A DNA stretch of 64,000 nt from Eopsaltria australis. Taxonomy: Eukaryota > Chordata > Aves > Passeriformes > Petroicidae. Position numbers and translations under genes: made by a program. Within the stretch, counting starts at the first letter, position 1, and the number at the start of each line of letters is the position of its first letter. The stretch spans positions 62,001 to 126,000 of the forward strand of contig JAVTVJ010000853.1 in NCBI GenBank assembly GCA_034509425.1. Reading direction: 5' to 3'. The notes beneath the pieces are model-generated. The model did not search any database, was not told where the DNA came from, and saw only the letters and a list, made by a program, of their open reading frames with translations. Positions 1 to 9,597 of the stretch are shown piece by piece.

Positions 1-39
1 TTCTTGCTCCTTCTCATTTGTTATTTATATTCATTATAG

Positions 40-305
40 AATCCCCCCTGAGGCTTCTCTTCTCCCAGCTAAACAGTTCAGCTCTCTCAGCCTTTCTTCA
101 TAGGTGAGATGTTCTACTCCTTTAACCAGCCTTCCTTCTATTATCTATGCACTTACGGATGCCCTTCTTTTTGTCTTTTATATCTCTGGCCAGATTAAAT
201 TCGATTTGGGCTTTGACTTTGCTGACTTCATCCTTGCTTCCACCCCTGTATGCTTCCTTTTTGTGTGTGAGTTTGGCCAAGGAGTCAATCCCATTTCCAG
301 ACAAA
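40..305 (-). mobile_element. CR1 LINE fragment, ORF2 with reverse transcriptase missing
   Basis: Read on the minus strand, 304-122 encodes the linker between the endonuclease and reverse transcriptase of CR1 ORF2: HKKEAYRG at about 265-242, followed by a KAQIEFNLARDIKDKKKG-like segment. These are hallmarks of avian CR1 as I know the family. From about 121 down to 40 the sequence jumps to the post-RT part, where HLTYEERLRELN matches the usual [14 protein letters not shown]. The roughly 1 kb RT core between them is absent, so this copy carries an internal deletion and is dead. No CR1 tail is visible; the fragment fades into the left window edge. Seen: both protein motifs on one strand in the right order. 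Inferred: a single element with a deletion rather than two insertions. Confidence 0.8.
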
Positions 306-3300
306 GTTTACAGACTGCAGGTGAAAAATTGAATTGCATCCAATTATACCACAACTGGGTTTAGGATTCTCTGTGTTTGAAACACCACCACAACCACCTT
401 TAAATATTAAGTAATTTAAAAATCTGTCAGGTGTTAGCATGAACAACTGCAAAGCACAGATAAAGTGGTAGTTGCCTTCTATCTTGGGAGATGCTAAAAG
501 CTGGATTTCTTTTATGTTTCACTCTGTGTTCTTAAAGCAGGTGGTGTGCAGAGTTTATTGTTTTAAAGCTGAATTAGGCAGCATGAAGTATGCATAAATG
601 GAGTTTGTCACTGTGCTTTCTAAGCAAAATCAACTCTTACAGGCCATCAGCAAAGGATATTGCCATATAGAATTTAATTAAATATGTTTCTTTTCCAGTT
701 ATATATGAGTGAATATAAAAGTAATAATCATAACCACAGAAGAGACCCAATGTTTTTTTAAGGGACATTTAAAAATTTTAAAACAATTCTTTATAAAATA
801 TAATTTCTAGTACTATTTACACTATGCTCCTTGATGCTCACTGTTCAATAGGTAACATCCACAGTCCAGGCATTTTGTTAAATGGGACTGTTATCCACAG
901 ACACAAGTATAATTGCTTTAAGTTCTTAAGAACAGTTTGCATTGTTTATAATATCATTTTTTCCTATCAAGACAAGAAATGAAATTAATAACACTAGAGG
1001 CAGTTAGGACAGAGCTGCATATAGAGATATTAAGACAAGAAACAAAACAAAAGCTAACAAAATTATCACAATTAATAGGAAAACATTGGTCACCAGGAGA
1101 AAAGAGTGATACAGGAAAAATGTTATTGCTGCAGATGCATGCCCAGTACAATGAAAGAAACAAACAAAAAAACAAGCCAGGAAATTCCCAGCCACACTGT
1201 TTTGCATTACAGAGATTGTGCTAATATGAGCCAAGTGAGGTCTGGGAATGAAAAACGACTATAGAGTAAAATGAAGTTTCTACCAGCTAAGGAAAGCCCA
1301 GAACATAATATAATTCTTAAATCTGATTTACCCAGTTCCTTTTTCTTCTTGGGAATGTGATGTGGTTTCCTGTTCTTTGCTAATCAATACCAAGAACACC
1401 TGACAGCACATGCACAGTGACATGTGACATGATCACTGTGACATGGCTTGGATCAAGAGAAGCACAAAACATCAGATACAAACTGCATCCTTCCTGGAGA
1501 CCCTTCAGACCTTCTTAAGGACCTAAATGTGAGCCTATTTAAGGCAATCATGTTTTCTGTTCTTCTCACATAGACATGAATTCCTCCAGTCACAAACCAG
1601 TCCACAAAAGAAATACTCAAAAGATAACTCAAAAGTCACGCCTGCAAGACAAAAGCTGTTTTCCCATCCCCAGGAAATCACCCCTTCTGTTGAGCAACAT
1701 AATTTAAAATATTTATTTACTTCCTTTTATTTATTCACTATAGCTTCTGCTTTTTATTTCATTTGAAAGTTTCTTGAAAGTTTTAGGTTTCTTTTAAAGA
1801 TATCTTTCCAAGTCCATATCAAAATGAAAACAATTAAATTGCTCTGAAAAATGGAAGGGATTTTAGCAATAAATCATTGAGATTGGAAAGCTAAAGGAAA
1901 AGACCTTTACTGCTTATTTACATTTTCCTAAGAATCAGTCTTTAAATTGCAATGAATATTTTCATGATAAGGACTGGTCAGGTGTAGCACATCAAAGAAG
2001 ACATATTTATACTCCCCTCTGAATTTAGTTTTTCAGTCCCTGGCTATCTTCCACTGCAAATGGCATCTGCATCAGAAATGGGTACAACCTAGCAGTTATT
2101 CATTAATAATTTTTAGCAATTACATTTCCGATAATTCTGCCAGCTATGGCATAACGTTGGTTTATAACATATGGCAGTGTCTGCCCTCAGTCTGACTTTA
2201 AGTTCATATTGGCATCACCTTGTGTTGACTCCCAGTCTACTTATCAAGGAGCAGAAATACTCTCTATTTATCCCTCTGCTGTGTGGCAGGATACATCAGA
2301 AGTTGAATTCAGGCTGTGATGTTCCAGTGTATAAATGATATAAGAAATTTGATGATAATGATAAATGATAAACTATAAACATTTCCAGAATTAAAAACCT
2401 TGTACTGTGTTGGAAAAATAAGAGATGCCAACTATATGCCAACTAATAGATACTCTCAGACTCTGTTCTTGTTCCTTGCTTATTTTGTCTGTTGCCTCTG
2501 TGTGAACTGCAGCCCCTCCTTTCCTTCTCGTACCTGAGCAAACCACCAGGGTGGTTTGCATCTGTAAAATCAGAGACTTGCCTGTTTTGAACTACTTCTA
2601 ATTCTCTTTGACTTTGCTATTTTTCAAGGAATTTAATTACATCCAGTAAGGAACAAAGGTTTAAGGAAGCAGGAAACTGTGGATGTCTTTGATGTACAAT
2701 TAATGATTCCCTGTAAAACACGTCTGAGCTCATGAAAGGAGTTCAAACCTGAGTGACCAAACAGGTGACTAACAAAGCCAATTCTTAGAAACTGTGTCTA
2801 CAAGCAGAAGTGTGTGAAAAGGACAGAGTAGAAAAAATTGTACTATAGCTCTGCCAGCCCCATGTGCAGAATGAGTAGTTGATCACTGCTACTGTCATTA
2901 AAGCAAAGATTACAAAAGGTACACATGGATCTAAGTAATTGTGAATAAGGATTAAATACTCAAAATGAGCATAAATGTATATTGCACTGAGAGGAAGAAG
3001 GGAAGAAAAGGAAAAGAATAATGCTCTGGAGCTGTCAGAAAAGAAAATATATGAGGTATGCAGTTCTAGGTTTAAATATGCTGTTGTCCTTCTATTGATT
3101 ATAGTCGTGTTTGTATAGAAGTTTTTGTATTCTCTGCAAAGTGACTGTAATCAGAACATGCATTGAAATCTTCCACCCAAAGATGCTCATACTGACATTC
3201 TTCAGAAAAGAAAAAGCTATGAAGTTGAAAGAGTGTGAAGAACACGTCAGATGTGTGAATTTCTCATCTTTCACTTGGATTTTATAAAAAAAAAAAAGCT

Positions 3301-3397
3301 ACATTGTCAGGGACAATAAAAGCAAGCAAAGGCTTGAAAAACAAGCCACACATTGGGTCGATAAAGCTCTCATAAAGTGTTATCTTTATGACTACTA
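306..3397. other. No gene recognised; AT-rich unique-looking DNA
   Basis: No recognisable gene or transposon. An 81-codon ORF at 979-1224 (+) is charged and Gln/Lys-rich in its N-terminal half, but has no family resemblance I can name and no supporting context, so I do not call it a gene. Small structures: an 8-bp inverted repeat at 1413-1420/1433-1440, a near-palindrome at 2538-2559, and an A12 run at 3286-3297. Confidence 0.5.
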
Positions 3398-3640
3398 GGA
3401 ACTTAGGAATTGTCATACTGGGCCAGGTGAATATTTTTTCTCAGCCAGTAGCACTTCTCATGTGTTTCAAAGACAGATAAAAGAAGGCCCATGGGGAAAA
3501 TTCCTTGATAACATTTTCCATTAGTGGTTGTCTTATAGCCATCTCAGGTCATTTAGTTCTCATTATCTACATGATTGTCCAGTCCTTGTTTGAACTTTTC
3601 TGTTTTGGACAATGATTTTCATGGGCTTGTTGTCCCCTGT
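3398..3640 (-). mobile_element. Ancient CR1/L3-like LINE tail, highly diverged
   Basis: The plus strand begins GGAACTTAGGAATTGTCATACTGGG, close to the start of an old amniote repeat whose consensus, as I recall it, opens with 'ataggaattgccatactgggtcag'. Further matches follow in the right order: a 'gacagtggccagtagcag'-like part, 'atggggaaaattccttcctaaccccattagtggttggcttatgcc' against 3490-3540, and 'attgtccaatcctttttgaac' against about 3574-3597. This family reads as the reverse complement of the element, so the strand is minus. It is much more diverged than the other CR1 tails here and probably predates birds. No coding capacity remains. The exact subfamily (CR1-L3 or another early CR1) is not decided. 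Confidence 0.6.
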
Positions 3641-4074
3641 GAGAAAAATATAAACATGCTTAGGAACATTTGGATTTTCACTGTCTGCTATTTGAAGTCT
3701 CAAGTCTCCTGCTTCTTGAGTAGTATTGGTTAATAATGGGCTGAAAACTAGAGGTGGAATGAAGTTGCATTTAAAGTAGCAAACTAGGATTTGATCCTCC
3801 TTGCACTTCCGAAGGCTTTTTTTCCTGGCCTTTGCTAAGTATTTAAATTTCTCTATTACTTAATATTTAAACATCCACATGTTTATTTCATTACCTTTAG
3901 CAGTCTGTTAATTCCCTGATTCTGATGCAATAATTACTCAAGGATTTTCTCTGTTCATCTCATGCATCTTCCATATTTAATTTTTGTGTTATTCTCTGCC
4001 TCTTGCTGAGTAGATGAAAGGGTTTCCTAGTCAGGAATTCCCCTGCACAGTATTTATCTCAGGAGTGAACAATA
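3641..4074. other. No gene or repeat recognised
   Basis: AT-rich stretch between two CR1 copies; I see nothing in it that I can name. Confidence 0.5.
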
Positions 4075-4382
4075 TCACAAACTTAAGGAAAAACTGATCT
4101 CTCTGGTGGGCAGTGACAGGACCTGAGGAAACAGCATGAGGTTGTATGAGGGGAGGTTTTGGTTGGATATTATGAAAAGGCTCCTCATCCAGAGGGTGTT
4201 TGGACATTGGAAGAGGGTTCCCAGAGAAGCAGTCATGACATCAAGCCTAACAGAGTCCAGGAAGCATTTGGACAATGGTCTCAGACCTATGGAATGAATT
4301 TTGGGGCCGTCCTGTGCAGGACCATGAGATGGATTTGATGATCCTTGTGGGTTCCTTCCAACTCAGGGTATTCTATGATTCT
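4075..4382 (+). mobile_element. CR1 LINE 3' end, 5'-truncated
   Basis: A 5'-truncated CR1 covering the end of ORF2 and the 3' untranslated tail. Diagnostic pieces in order are 'gtgacaggacctgaggaaac' (4112), 'ggggaggttttggttggatatta' (4151), 'catccagagggtgtttggacattgg' (4188), 'aagcctaacagagtccaggaagcatttggacaa' (4243), and the terminal block ending ATTCTATGATTCT at 4370-4382. It belongs to the group with 'gatgatccttgtgggtt' before the tail (CR1-J/X type in passerines, from memory). That terminal block is the same type as the tail on the SINE at 9459-9597. The long minus-strand ORF across it is antisense to the element and not a gene. Confidence 0.9.
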
Positions 4383-5224
4383 CAAATTATTGCAAATGCA
4401 GTGATATCTTGCCTCAGTGAAACCCACCAGTAAAGTTTGCAAAACTTAAGAGTGACACCTCACTTATTCTGGATCAAATGCATTCCAGAAATCTTCTGCC
4501 TGGTTATTTAAATGAACAGTCACTCAGCATTTCCCATGCATCATCCCATCCCATTCATGGTTCCATAGTCACTCTCATATTCCATCCCTCCTTCCAGAAT
4601 AAAATATTTCAGCTGCCTTTCACCTTTTCTCATTATAATTGCACTTTTTTAGACCTTCCAGAAAGGCACACCTGGGCTCGTTTCCATTAGCAGAAACTTT
4701 TGTGGCTTGTTTCACATGTGTTTTAAGGATGACCTGTCTCTTATAGGACTAGGCTTTGTTTTCTAGGGCTGTCAAAATTCTCTGAAAGTAAATTCTTAGC
4801 TGGAATCATCCATCAAATGTGTTTTCCCTTTAGTTTAGCAATTTAAGGTTGTTGATGTTTGTGGCACTTAAAGAGCTCTGTCAGCTTTCATTCCCTCATT
4901 AAATAAATGTTTTTCTCTTTGTGCTTTATTCTTTATGAATCTGAGAAATGCATGACTAATAATAATAATAAATAATAATAAAAAATAATAATAATGAAAT
5001 TGCTTTGATTAATACTAAGTAACATGAGTTTTGGTTTAATTGTTTATTTGTTTGATGTGTTTTTGCTAACTGAATGTGTTTGAACAAAAGAAATGTCTGC
5101 CAGAGCCAGGCTGCTGAAGCATGTTTGAGGTAGAATCATTCAGATATTGAATGAAGAAGATTTATCTTATTCTAGGCAACTAAAGGGTCCCTAACTGAAG
5201 AATACAGTAATTTAAAAATTCTTA
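4383..5224. other. No gene recognised; contains an AAT microsatellite
   Basis: Unassigned AT-rich DNA. The only clear structure is a TAA/AAT repeat at 4957-4995 interrupted by extra A bases. Confidence 0.5.
4957..4995. repeat. (TAA)n microsatellite
   Basis: About 39 bp of TAA/AAT units interrupted by short A runs near 4971 and 4980-4985. Confidence 0.9.
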
Positions 5225-5244
5225 TTAGGGCAGGTATACCATCA

Positions 5245-5720
5245 TGTCAGGTGTCAGGAAAAGCAGGAAGAAGGCTGCTCTAAGAAGAGCTAAGTAAGGA
5301 GCCATGGATGTCTTGACTGAGAGGGCACAGTTCTGCAGCATCTGGAAGGAGCAGAACTGGTGACAGCAGGAGCTTTTTGGAGCAGTTGGGAGAAGCTGTG
5401 AAAGCCCAGTCTCCATATGAAAGCAGCAAAGAACAACGTCCTCTGGAGGAAAAAAAGGGGAAAAATGGGTGTTTAGGGTAAGCACCTGCAGCTATTGTCA
5501 GTTGTGTTGCTGCATGTGGAGAAGCAGTTGGGGCCATAGTGGGGGTCACCCAGCACAGCCAGCTGGGTCCCCCCCCAGTGTCACCACCTGTTCCTGGTGT
5601 CCCCACAGCTAAAGGGGAGCTCAACAAGCCCTCTCCAGGAGGCTGTGGCTGAGGGACAGTCCCTGGGGCACCTGCAGCCCTGGGAATATAATAAACCTTT
5701 TGCATCAACTTGTGGTTTGG
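5245..5720 (+). other. Possible LTR 3' part or terminal exon with polyadenylation signal
   Basis: This stretch is more GC-rich than its flanks. It contains AGG/GTAAGC, a good splice donor, at 5478, and 'ttcctggtgtccccacag', a good acceptor, ending at 5608. AATAAA lies at 5690-5695, followed about 15 bases later by the GT-rich 'cttgtggtttggtg'. That combination is expected of the 3' end of a transcript, either an LTR R/U5 region or the last exon of a noncoding RNA. I do not recognise the family, and I cannot place TG...CA ends or a target-site duplication with confidence. The 73-codon ORF from 5597 has no recognisable content. Confidence 0.3.
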
Positions 5721-6376
5721 TGCATTATTTATCTTTCCCCTCCCCCCTTTATTTTAATTTGTTTTCTTATCTGAAAAGTTATCTTAGAAAGATTAACTTA
5801 GAGACTGCTTTGCTTTAATTGTGATAATGATCACAGAGAGAGCACTTGCAATTTTGATGACAAAAATGCATCAAAAACAGCTCTCAGCACAAAATATACG
5901 TGACCTAAGAGGTCACTTCTAGCCAGGCTGAAGTGCCTGTGAGATATTCCACAGTCAAATATTTATAGGTACTGCTTTAGATACTTTAAAAACTAGAAAA
6001 ACTGTAGAAATCAGGACTAATTTTTATTAATTAAAGTGTATAACCAAAACTGGTAAAAAAGTTGCTTAAGTTTTCATAGTCTTGATCTGTCTTGGAGGAA
6101 AAGAGACAACTTCCATGACTGAAAAGAATGTCAAGTGGCCTGTGCTCTCTGCATCTCAGTGTCACAGATATCAAGCCCTTCAAGATTTGAGCTTCTCAAG
6201 ATTGGGATCAAACTTTGCAATTTCTTTTCAGATATTAATCAGACAGTTAGGATTAAGCATTTGCACTGTGCACATTGTAACCTTGGCTAATCTTTTGTTT
6301 TATGGAAAAGAGAAGACAGTCACAAGAAGAATGGGCAGCAGCCACTTAGAGTGAAATCAGCAGAACTAAACAGTAA
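5721..6376. other. No gene or repeat recognised
   Basis: Unassigned AT-rich DNA between the possible transcript end and the solo LTR. The 90-codon ORF at 6082-6354 (+) shows no family signature. Confidence 0.45.
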
Positions 6377-6710
6377 CTGAGGGAAAGGTAATCCCAGCAG
6401 TGGGAGACCACGACCACTGACTCTTTGGCCATCTATTTGACCCAGACCCCAGACTCTAGAAGGAAGAACTGCACAAGATTTAAGTAGCAAGAGATTTAAG
6501 TAGCAAATGGGGGTTTGAGTAGTAAGCAATGAAAAAGTTATGCAGTGTGTAGCCAGTGAAGACTAATGCCTTTGTTTGTTAAAATGTTTAAATAGTGTGA
6601 AGTTTTGATGACTGCTGCCTTTTGTAGGTGACCTGGCTCCCTGCTTTGTGCAATTCAGAATAAAAAACAGAAATGCCTTGTCTCAGTGTGTGAATTGGTG
6701 CTGCCCAGCA
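6377..6710 (+). mobile_element. Solo LTR, avian ERV (ERVL-like)
   Basis: A 334-bp block opens CTGAGGGAAAGG and closes ...CAGCA, so it has near TG...CA ends. It carries a TATA-like TTTAAATA at 6587-6594 and AATAAA at 6659-6664, followed by a T/G-rich 'gccttgtctcagtgtgtg'. The order (GA-rich U3, TATA, AATAAA, short end) is that of an LTR on the plus strand. AGTAA occurs at 6372-6376 and again at 6711-6715, a plausible 5-bp target-site duplication. No gag, pol or env sequence adjoins it, so it is a solo LTR left by recombination between two LTRs. The class is inferred from a remembered avian LTR of this type and the 5-bp duplication; ERV1 is possible. Confidence 0.6.
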
Positions 6711-9458
6711 AGTAATGAGCTAGTTCAGCTTCTTCCCTGGGAGAACAGCACTACCTGAATAACTGAATCATTTCACTTTGAGGAGCTGATTGCTTTTAAC
6801 ACAGCCTTCAAAAGCTAAAGATCTTCTCTGCTCGTCCCAAGCCACGCTCTTCTCTGCAGGCAGTCCTGCATTTCCATGGGAAACAAGAGCAGACCAGATC
6901 CAGCTCAAAACTCTCTCCTCATCAGGGGAGCCCTGGTTTGGAATCAGGCTTGTCTGTTCCAGCAGAACTCTCACAAGAGTTTCAGTTGTAGGGATGTGGA
7001 ATCCCAAAAGACAGGGGGCTCATGTGCATGTCTCAAACACCGATATCTGGATGGCTGTGGAGCCAACCAAGGATTGCTGGTAATAATGAGCAAGGGTTGT
7101 TGGTAATAACCAGGGGTGATAATATGCTGTAGGAAAAAACAAGGTGTGGCTGGAGAAGAGGCCATGTGGACATAGGGCAAACATCCCTATTCTAGATCCT
7201 GGAGATAAACACAACACAGTACAGCACAAGTGCAGGAATGAGGCCAAGAAACGGGCATGGACTGTAGGGGAAAACAAAACCCCAAAGATCCCCAAATGCC
7301 TCTGATCCATTTCAAGAGAGGTCTGGAAGATCAGACTGTGCATAATAATCAATTTGTATAGGAAGTACAAAGCCTGTTTTCAGGGCAGGGGAATCTTATC
7401 TATAAAAATTTGACTTTTACTGAAAAATAAACACCCCTCTCAACTAAAAATAGGACTTGCAATACTCCTAACAGGATGGCTGGCTGCAGTAGAAAAACTG
7501 CAAATTACAGGCTAGGAAGGGTCAGCCACACCTGTACTCCCTCTGAGAGCAGAGGGTGGATATAATGACTGCAATAATGACTGCACTTGCTGCCCTTTGA
7601 GGGTAACAGGGCTGCTCTTCTGCTTAGGCACAGCTGCAGAGAGAATGAAATGAATGAGCCTAAAGTGCTAAGCAAACTCCAGATCATTTTGTTTTCACTT
7701 GGGGAGAGGATCTCAAACTAATCGTTCTGCTTTGCAGCTTATTTTGGTTGGTTCGAAGTTGGTTCAAGCTAAAAAGAAAGGTCTGTTCCACAAAAATAGA
7801 ACCAGATGTATTTCAGGAGCCATGAAATACACAAGCATATAAAACTTATATTGGGGGTTGCCCTCAGTAGAATTCACCTTTTTAGTCTTTAAATGTGAGG
7901 CTCTTTTTTCTGGTTTGGGGCGTAATCCTGATGAAATGACTGATGTAGAGAGTATTGTGTAGCAAAAGTGTTTGGCTACTGTGAAATTGGAATCACACTC
8001 CTCCCAGATCAATCCTTCTGATATTTTGAAAGGCCTCACAGATATAGTAGCCCCAGAAAACACACTAGAATAAATGTTATCATGAAATCCTGGACAGTCT
8101 TGGCATGAACACTGATGAATTGAACCAAACCCTCTTGGGAAAGTCTTCTGCTTGATGTCCCAGAACTGATGTGATAATTGATAGAATAGGAAGCTGAGAG
8201 CATACATTTCTGAAGGAAGAAAACATGCTCAGGGTTTGCCCTGAAATCATTCCTTTAAAAAGTAATATGGATGAGGAATTAATCAGTCCCTTAGCATACC
8301 CTGTGAGCTCATATGTAGCTGTTTTCCCAAAGAGAAAAAAATGAAGCAGAAATATTTACATGTGGAGACCATTTAGGACTGACTTCTCCAGACACTGGTA
8401 AGAAATCAGTCAGCAAGCACACATCTTGCAATTTCCAGTTTGATCTCTTTTGTAAATTTGTGGTTCAATGCATCTTCTTCAGGTTAAATGCTCTTTCATT
8501 TAAAAGATATTAAATGTCAGACTGGCAAGGGATTTTAAGTAAGATATTGTCAAGCGTGAGATGATAAATCAGATTTTACAACTTGAGACACAGAAGCCGT
8601 GTTTGATCAATACAATCTCTTGCTTCTATGGATAATGATAATTCATGGTGTCAAGTGGACAGTGTTCATCAGAGCAAACAGTCCTGGATCACTTCAACAT
8701 TTAACAAAAGGGAGAGATTGTGGCGGCTGCAGCTGAGAGTCAGGACACACACCTCTCTACCAGTTCTGCCACAGACAATAGCCAGCATCATAATAACTCC
8801 AATCAGTAAAAATTCAGTAAAAACACAAATAGCTATGCAGGCAGAATGACTTCTGTGGACACTTGGTAGAATGCAGGGCTAAGAGCAGGACACACTCCCC
8901 CTATGAATGTATCCCATTCTTTGACACCCTGAGTCTTACCATACACCCATGTAAGTGTGACAAGAGTGTCTGCTATCTGCTAACAGAATATTTTCTTAAG
9001 GAGAAAACCAAAGAAATTGTTCCTTCCCTAAGGTATTCAGTATTTGACCACATCTTTACCAGCCACCAGTTAGTTCCTGTGCTTTTGTCAGCCTTCCTAC
9101 AATGTCATCTCTTCTGAAGCTACCTGACCATGGAGTCAGGGAGTGGTTGTCACTAACTCAGACATCTCTGTCTATACAGATATGTTTTATTTGGGTATTA
9201 ATCAAGGCAGAAGATAAGGACAAGCAACTCATACAGCTCTCTAGAGCAAGTAATACAGAAAGAAAGTGCAATCCAAATAGCACTCTACAGGTAGACTTGG
9301 TCTATACAATGTTGCTATAGAGCCCAAAGCTTTTTCCTTCATGAGTATAAGATGGTGAATATTGCAACAACAATTTCTGTCCAAATAGGACAGAAATTAA
9401 TCTCCTATATCTTTTTCATCTATCCAGACACAGCCAGACTACTGCTGTTGCTGGTGTG
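6711..9458. other. No gene recognised; short tandem and inverted repeats
   Basis: Unassigned DNA. Visible structures are an imperfect 23-bp tandem duplication at 7068-7113, a perfect 12-bp tandem duplication (ATAATGACTGCA twice) at 7562-7585, and a perfect 11-bp hairpin at 9372-9398. Several 70-150-codon ORFs fall here, but none has a recognisable domain. Confidence 0.45.
7068..7113. repeat. Imperfect 23-bp tandem duplication
   Basis: Two adjacent 23-bp units (7068-7090 and 7091-7113) share CAAGG-TTG-TGGTAATAA and agree at about 19 of 23 positions. A partial third unit follows at 7114. Confidence 0.75.
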
Positions 9459-9597
9459 AGAATCACAGAAGATTCTGAGGTGGAAGCAACCCTTAGGGAT
9501 CATCAAGTCCAATTTTTAAGTGAATGGCCCATATAGGGATTGAATCCACTGCCTTGGTGTTTTTAGCACCATGCTCTGACCAGCTGAGCTGTTCTCA
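9459..9597 (-). mobile_element. tRNA-Ile-derived SINE with CR1 tail (TguSINE1-like)
   Basis: On the minus strand the element starts with a degenerate tRNA head. AGCTCAGCTGGTCAGAGC (an A-box-like D arm) is followed by the anticodon stem TGGTG...CACCA, then GGATTCAATCC (a B-box-like T arm) and CCTATATGGGCCA, which matches the 3' acceptor side of tRNA-Ile. The anticodon position reads AAA where tRNA-Ile has AAT. After 'ttcacttaaaaattgga' it continues as a CR1 3' tail, 'cttgatgatccctaagggttgcttcc' ending TTCTGTGATTCT. This head-plus-CR1-tail design is that of TguSINE1, named from zebra finch. SINEs encode no protein, and this one would have relied on CR1 ORF2 protein for copying. It is a fossil, not a tRNA gene, because the acceptor 5' side is not preserved. 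Confidence 0.85.

Noticed and set aside
979..1224. 81-codon plus-strand ORF with charged, Gln/Lys-rich sequence
   Set aside because: I looked for a CR1 ORF1 coiled-coil or gag-like match and could not support one. Nothing flanking it is recognisable.
5280..5708. 142-codon minus-strand ORF
   Set aside because: It lies antisense to the candidate LTR/transcript end, is Pro/Ser-rich and has no domain. It is explained by local GC content.
7764..8207. 147-codon minus-strand ORF
   Set aside because: No recognisable domain, no initiation or splice context and ordinary composition. A few ORFs of this length are expected by chance in 64 kb.
9520..9597. A functional tRNA-Ile gene
   Set aside because: The acceptor 5' half is not preserved, the anticodon loop is altered, and the sequence continues straight into a CR1 tail, so it is a SINE.
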